Made by a program: the position numbers and the translations under genes
Part shown: piece by piece, positions 42,551-44,895 of the stretch
Layout of the letters: every line of letters begins with the position of its first letter
Numbering within the stretch: position 1 is the first letter of the stretch
DNA from: CAKSFT01 sp045603125
Lineage (GTDB): Bacteria > Bacillota > Clostridia > UBA1381
NCBI GenBank assembly: GCA_045603125.1
Contig: JAZULN010000105.1
Span: 1 to 44,895 of the forward strand
Length of the DNA: 44,895 nt
Direction of reading: 5' to 3'
Notes under the pieces: generated by a model
The model's database searches: none
What the model saw: the letters and a program-made list of their open reading frames with translations, nothing else
What the model was told of the DNA's origin: nothing

Positions 42551-43110
42551 TGTATTTAAAAGACAGAGTTCCTACATATCCAAATAGGAAAAAAATTGTG
42601 TTTGAAGATGACGGTTCAATAAGATATGCAACAATAGAATATGCTGATGAACCCACTGAGCCTGGCAGTCCCATGACTGCTTTGACTTTGGACAGTATAG
42701 TTCCGAAAGGTGTAATACTAATGTGGAGTGGTAAAGAATCCAGCATACCTGACGGATGGGCGTTGTGCGACGGCACTAATGGAACTCCTGACTTGAGAGG
42801 AAGATTTGTCATAGGTTCAAGTAGTGAGTATGCATCTCATTCGGTAGGTGGTAGCACTACTATTGATTTAAAACATACTCACGATTATGAAGGAACTACA
42901 GTCCGCACACCTGATTCTAAACCGGATATTGTAAGGTTTAGAGAAGGAGATACCACTGGAAGTGTATATGATATGCCTTCGGAGGACCATACACACCAAT
43001 ACTCGGGTACAACAAAAGTTTCCGAGATTGCCGAAGAAAATGTAATACCGCCATACTACGCTTTGTGTTACATAATAAAAACAACACAGATTTCATCACA
43101 AACTGAATGA
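42550..43110 (+). CDS. Tail collar-domain fibre protein
   Basis: 186 residues. VPKGVILMWSGKESSIPDGWALCDGTNGTPDLRGRFVIG (outlined) is the phage Tail Collar domain; the C-terminus has KHTHDYEGTT and EDHTHQYSGT repeats with HxH motifs (metal-binding HxH as in short tail fibres) and ENVIPPYYALCYIIK. It probably takes part in host recognition. ATG 42550 is chosen, with GGGAGG before it. Confidence 0.9.
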   Translation: MYLKDRVPTYPNRKKIVFEDDGSIRYATIEYADEPTEPGSPMTALTLDSIVPKGVILMWSGKESSIPDGWALCDGTNGTPDLRGRFVIGSSSEYASHSVGGSTTIDLKHTHDYEGTTVRTPDSKPDIVRFREGDTTGSVYDMPSEDHTHQYSGTTKVSEIAEENVIPPYYALCYIIKTTQISSQTE

Positions 43111-43122
43111 GAGGTGATATAA

Positions 43123-44001
43123 ATGGCATTAAAAGATAATTGGGTAGATTTAGAAGATGCAGTTGAAGGTGTGCCTGATAGCGGTTCGGATATTACTGTC
43201 GAGCCGATAAATAAAATAGCCCGGGCGGTTATTGCCCTCGAAGCGGCTTTAAAAGAGTTATCGGATGCTGGTATAACGGTAGATTTAAGCAATTATTACA
43301 CTAAAGATGAAACTGATAATAGTCTAAAACTCAAGGAAAATGTTAGCAATAAAATTACATTCGAAGAATGGAATTCGTCTGATAACAAAGGTGAGTTATT
43401 GTTTAATGATGATAAATACATATCGTCTTTTCTTGCACTTGCTCTTCACGAGGAAATTAATTTACGATTGAATAATGAAGTAGAACAGTTTGAGAATAAA
43501 AAGTGTGCAGAAGGAGAAATTATCGCTAATGCACCTTATTATAGCGTTATAGCAACCCAGGAATATGTTGAAAATGCTATTGGAAATAAGCAGGATTGTG
43601 TTACAATACCACCTACGACTGCAATTACGGATATATTATATGAGTTTGATAATTCATATAATACGGAAAAGCGTTTTTTAGAATTAAATGTAATTAACTT
43701 TTTCTTTGGAGACGATGAATATGAAGTCGATTATATATCCAGTTTATCGTTTTATAGCGGGAGTAAACCAACGGGTATTGCTTACCCGGATAGTGGTATT
43801 CTCAATTGGGTGGGCACCGATTGTTCAGCAGATTCATATGTAGATGATAACGGAATTATGCGACCTATATCAAAATTTCAGCCTTCTGCAAATACCCATT
43901 ATGATATTGTATTCTATTTCAATGGTACGCAAATTATAGGACTTGTTAATGGCTTTGTTCCCGCAGCAGGAAACGCACAAGGAAATGTGGTGAGTGAATA
44001 A
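43123..44001 (+). CDS. Hypothetical tail fibre/baseplate protein
   Basis: 292 residues beginning ALKDNWVDLEDAVEGVPDSGSDI, a phage-typical N-terminus shared by tail-fibre-region proteins; DLSNYYTKDETDNSLKLKENV is the fibre-repeat type found in many Bacillota phage receptor proteins. The remainder is beta-rich. Overlaps the next start by one base. Confidence 0.75.
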   Translation: MALKDNWVDLEDAVEGVPDSGSDITVEPINKIARAVIALEAALKELSDAGITVDLSNYYTKDETDNSLKLKENVSNKITFEEWNSSDNKGELLFNDDKYISSFLALALHEEINLRLNNEVEQFENKKCAEGEIIANAPYYSVIATQEYVENAIGNKQDCVTIPPTTAITDILYEFDNSYNTEKRFLELNVINFFFGDDEYEVDYISSLSFYSGSKPTGIAYPDSGILNWVGTDCSADSYVDDNGIMRPISKFQPSANTHYDIVFYFNGTQIIGLVNGFVPAAGNAQGNVVSE

Positions 44002-44895
44002 TGAACTACTTACAGAAAAAGAAACTTGCTTTTATGAGTATTGTAAATCAGATTAAAGGGTTTGTACGAACAATAATTGGTGTGCCACCGTTAGTCTTGC
44101 ATGATTGTGTAGGTGGTACTAACTTGATAAATTACTCGATAAGCGGTGATTCGGTACAAGACGGCACTCCCAGCCCAGATAATCCAGTAGAGATTGAGAG
44201 TGTAGGGGAATACGATGAAGCTACTGGCAAATATAAAATTCCTATTAAGGTTAGAGGTAAGAATTTATTAAATATTTCTGGAAGAAATTTGGGAACTTTA
44301 GCGGGTACTGCTGCTACAACAGTTAGAAATCTTGAATTTGATAAGTATTATGTAGGGCTTACACGAAATAATAATTACGCACCGAGTTATGTCCTTTCTT
44401 GTTCTATAACGGGAGATGTTGTTACTGTAGAAGCAAAGCTTGCTTACAATGGTGTGGCATTCCCAATAAAGGCGAAACCAAATACAACCTATCGTATATC
44501 TGCATTAAACGATAGTGTCATAGGAATTGGGTTTTATACGAAGGATGGTGAATTCATTAAGGATGGTTTAACATATAAAATAATCACAACACCAGAAAAT
44601 TGTGAGATTATGACTATTGTGTGTGCCCCAGCAGTTACAAACACAGCGACGATTTATGAAGAATTACAAGTAGAAGAAGGAGAAATTGCAACAGATTATG
44701 AGTCATATCAAGAGCCTACTGAAACCTCAATATATTTAAACGAGCCTTTAAGAAAAGTAGGTGATTATGCTGATTATATTGATTTTGAAAATGGTAAGGT
44801 TGTGAGGAATATAGGGGCAAAAAAAGTAAACTTTAGTATCTATTCCTTTGATGCTAGCAATAAATATCTTTATTTAAGATCTTTAGTTAGTGATA
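44001..44895 (+). CDS. Tail fibre/receptor-binding protein (truncated by window)
   Basis: Open to the right edge with no stop over 298 codons. Begins MNYLQKKKLAFMSIVNQIKG, followed by INYSISGDSVQDGTPSPDNPVEIES and repeating IYLNEPLRKVGDYADYIDFENGKVVRNI (outlined), the signature of large phage tail proteins with carbohydrate-binding-like modules. It should continue well past the window. Confidence 0.8.
   Translation, partial: MNYLQKKKLAFMSIVNQIKGFVRTIIGVPPLVLHDCVGGTNLINYSISGDSVQDGTPSPDNPVEIESVGEYDEATGKYKIPIKVRGKNLLNISGRNLGTLAGTAATTVRNLEFDKYYVGLTRNNNYAPSYVLSCSITGDVVTVEAKLAYNGVAFPIKAKPNTTYRISALNDSVIGIGFYTKDGEFIKDGLTYKIITTPENCEIMTIVCAPAVTNTATIYEELQVEEGEIATDYESYQEPTETSIYLNEPLRKVGDYADYIDFENGKVVRNIGAKKVNFSIYSFDASNKYLYLRSLVSD

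Noticed and set aside
1..44895. CRISPR array, insertion sequence or tRNA gene
   Set aside because: No regularly spaced repeats, transposase gene or tRNA-like cloverleaf with conserved arms was seen, apart from the tmRNA.

Overview
The window is low-GC Bacillota DNA, most likely from an anaerobic member of the Clostridia. It holds a host segment (1 to about 8970) followed by the left and central part of a siphovirus-like prophage (about 8970 to the right edge). The host call rests on the adjacent dnaG-rpoD pair, an SpoIVFB-like membrane protease, consensus sigma-A promoters and GGAGG-type ribosome binding sites. No species can be named from the sequence alone.

Host segment: ABC exporter half-transporter, convergent InlB-repeat/SH3 membrane protein, M50 site-2 protease, flavodoxin-like reductase, DnaG primase, principal sigma factor, PrmA methyltransferase with an altered SAM-binding loop, then the tmRNA gene ssrA (8651-8999). 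A tyrosine integrase points back at the ssrA 3' end, so ssrA is the inferred attachment site. The right prophage end is not in the window; no holin or endolysin is seen and the last gene is cut.

Prophage, left to right. Lysogeny module on the minus strand: integrase, a secreted stalk-domain protein, a membrane-anchored ImmA/IrrE-type protease, and a repressor with no peptidase domain of its own (an ImmR/ImmA-like pair). Divergent Cro-like gene flanked by two copies of a 16-bp palindrome. A 470-bp gene-free stretch that looks like a minus-strand structured RNA. Early operon: small proteins including a LysM protein, RecT-like annealing protein, YqaJ-type exonuclease, DEAD/DEAH helicase, HNH-type nuclease, SSB, replication-initiation-like protein and RusA resolvase. 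Accessory cassette (20.9-25.9 kb): radical SAM protein, zinc-ribbon, YkgJ, ASCH and other small proteins, many joined by the same AAAGGCGGTG sequence. A sigma-region-4-like late regulator closes the early operon. Late operon: terminase subunits, portal, minor head protein with an unusual C-terminal extension and small partner gene, scaffold, capsid, connectors, tail tube, chaperones, tape measure, tail hub/fibre proteins.

The most notable non-coding content is: (1) three promoter-to-terminator units without credible ORFs in the lysogeny/early region (10201-10310, 12486-12896, 13782-13897), the middle one about 375 nt with a predicted pseudoknot; (2) a 16-bp identical sequence at identical spacing from a -10-like box at two places, each just after an intrinsic terminator and before a late gene block, which looks like the late promoter; (3) a leader hairpin that starts near the second late promoter's start site and overlaps the scaffold Shine-Dalgarno. 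All promoter, RNA and operator calls are by eye and untested.
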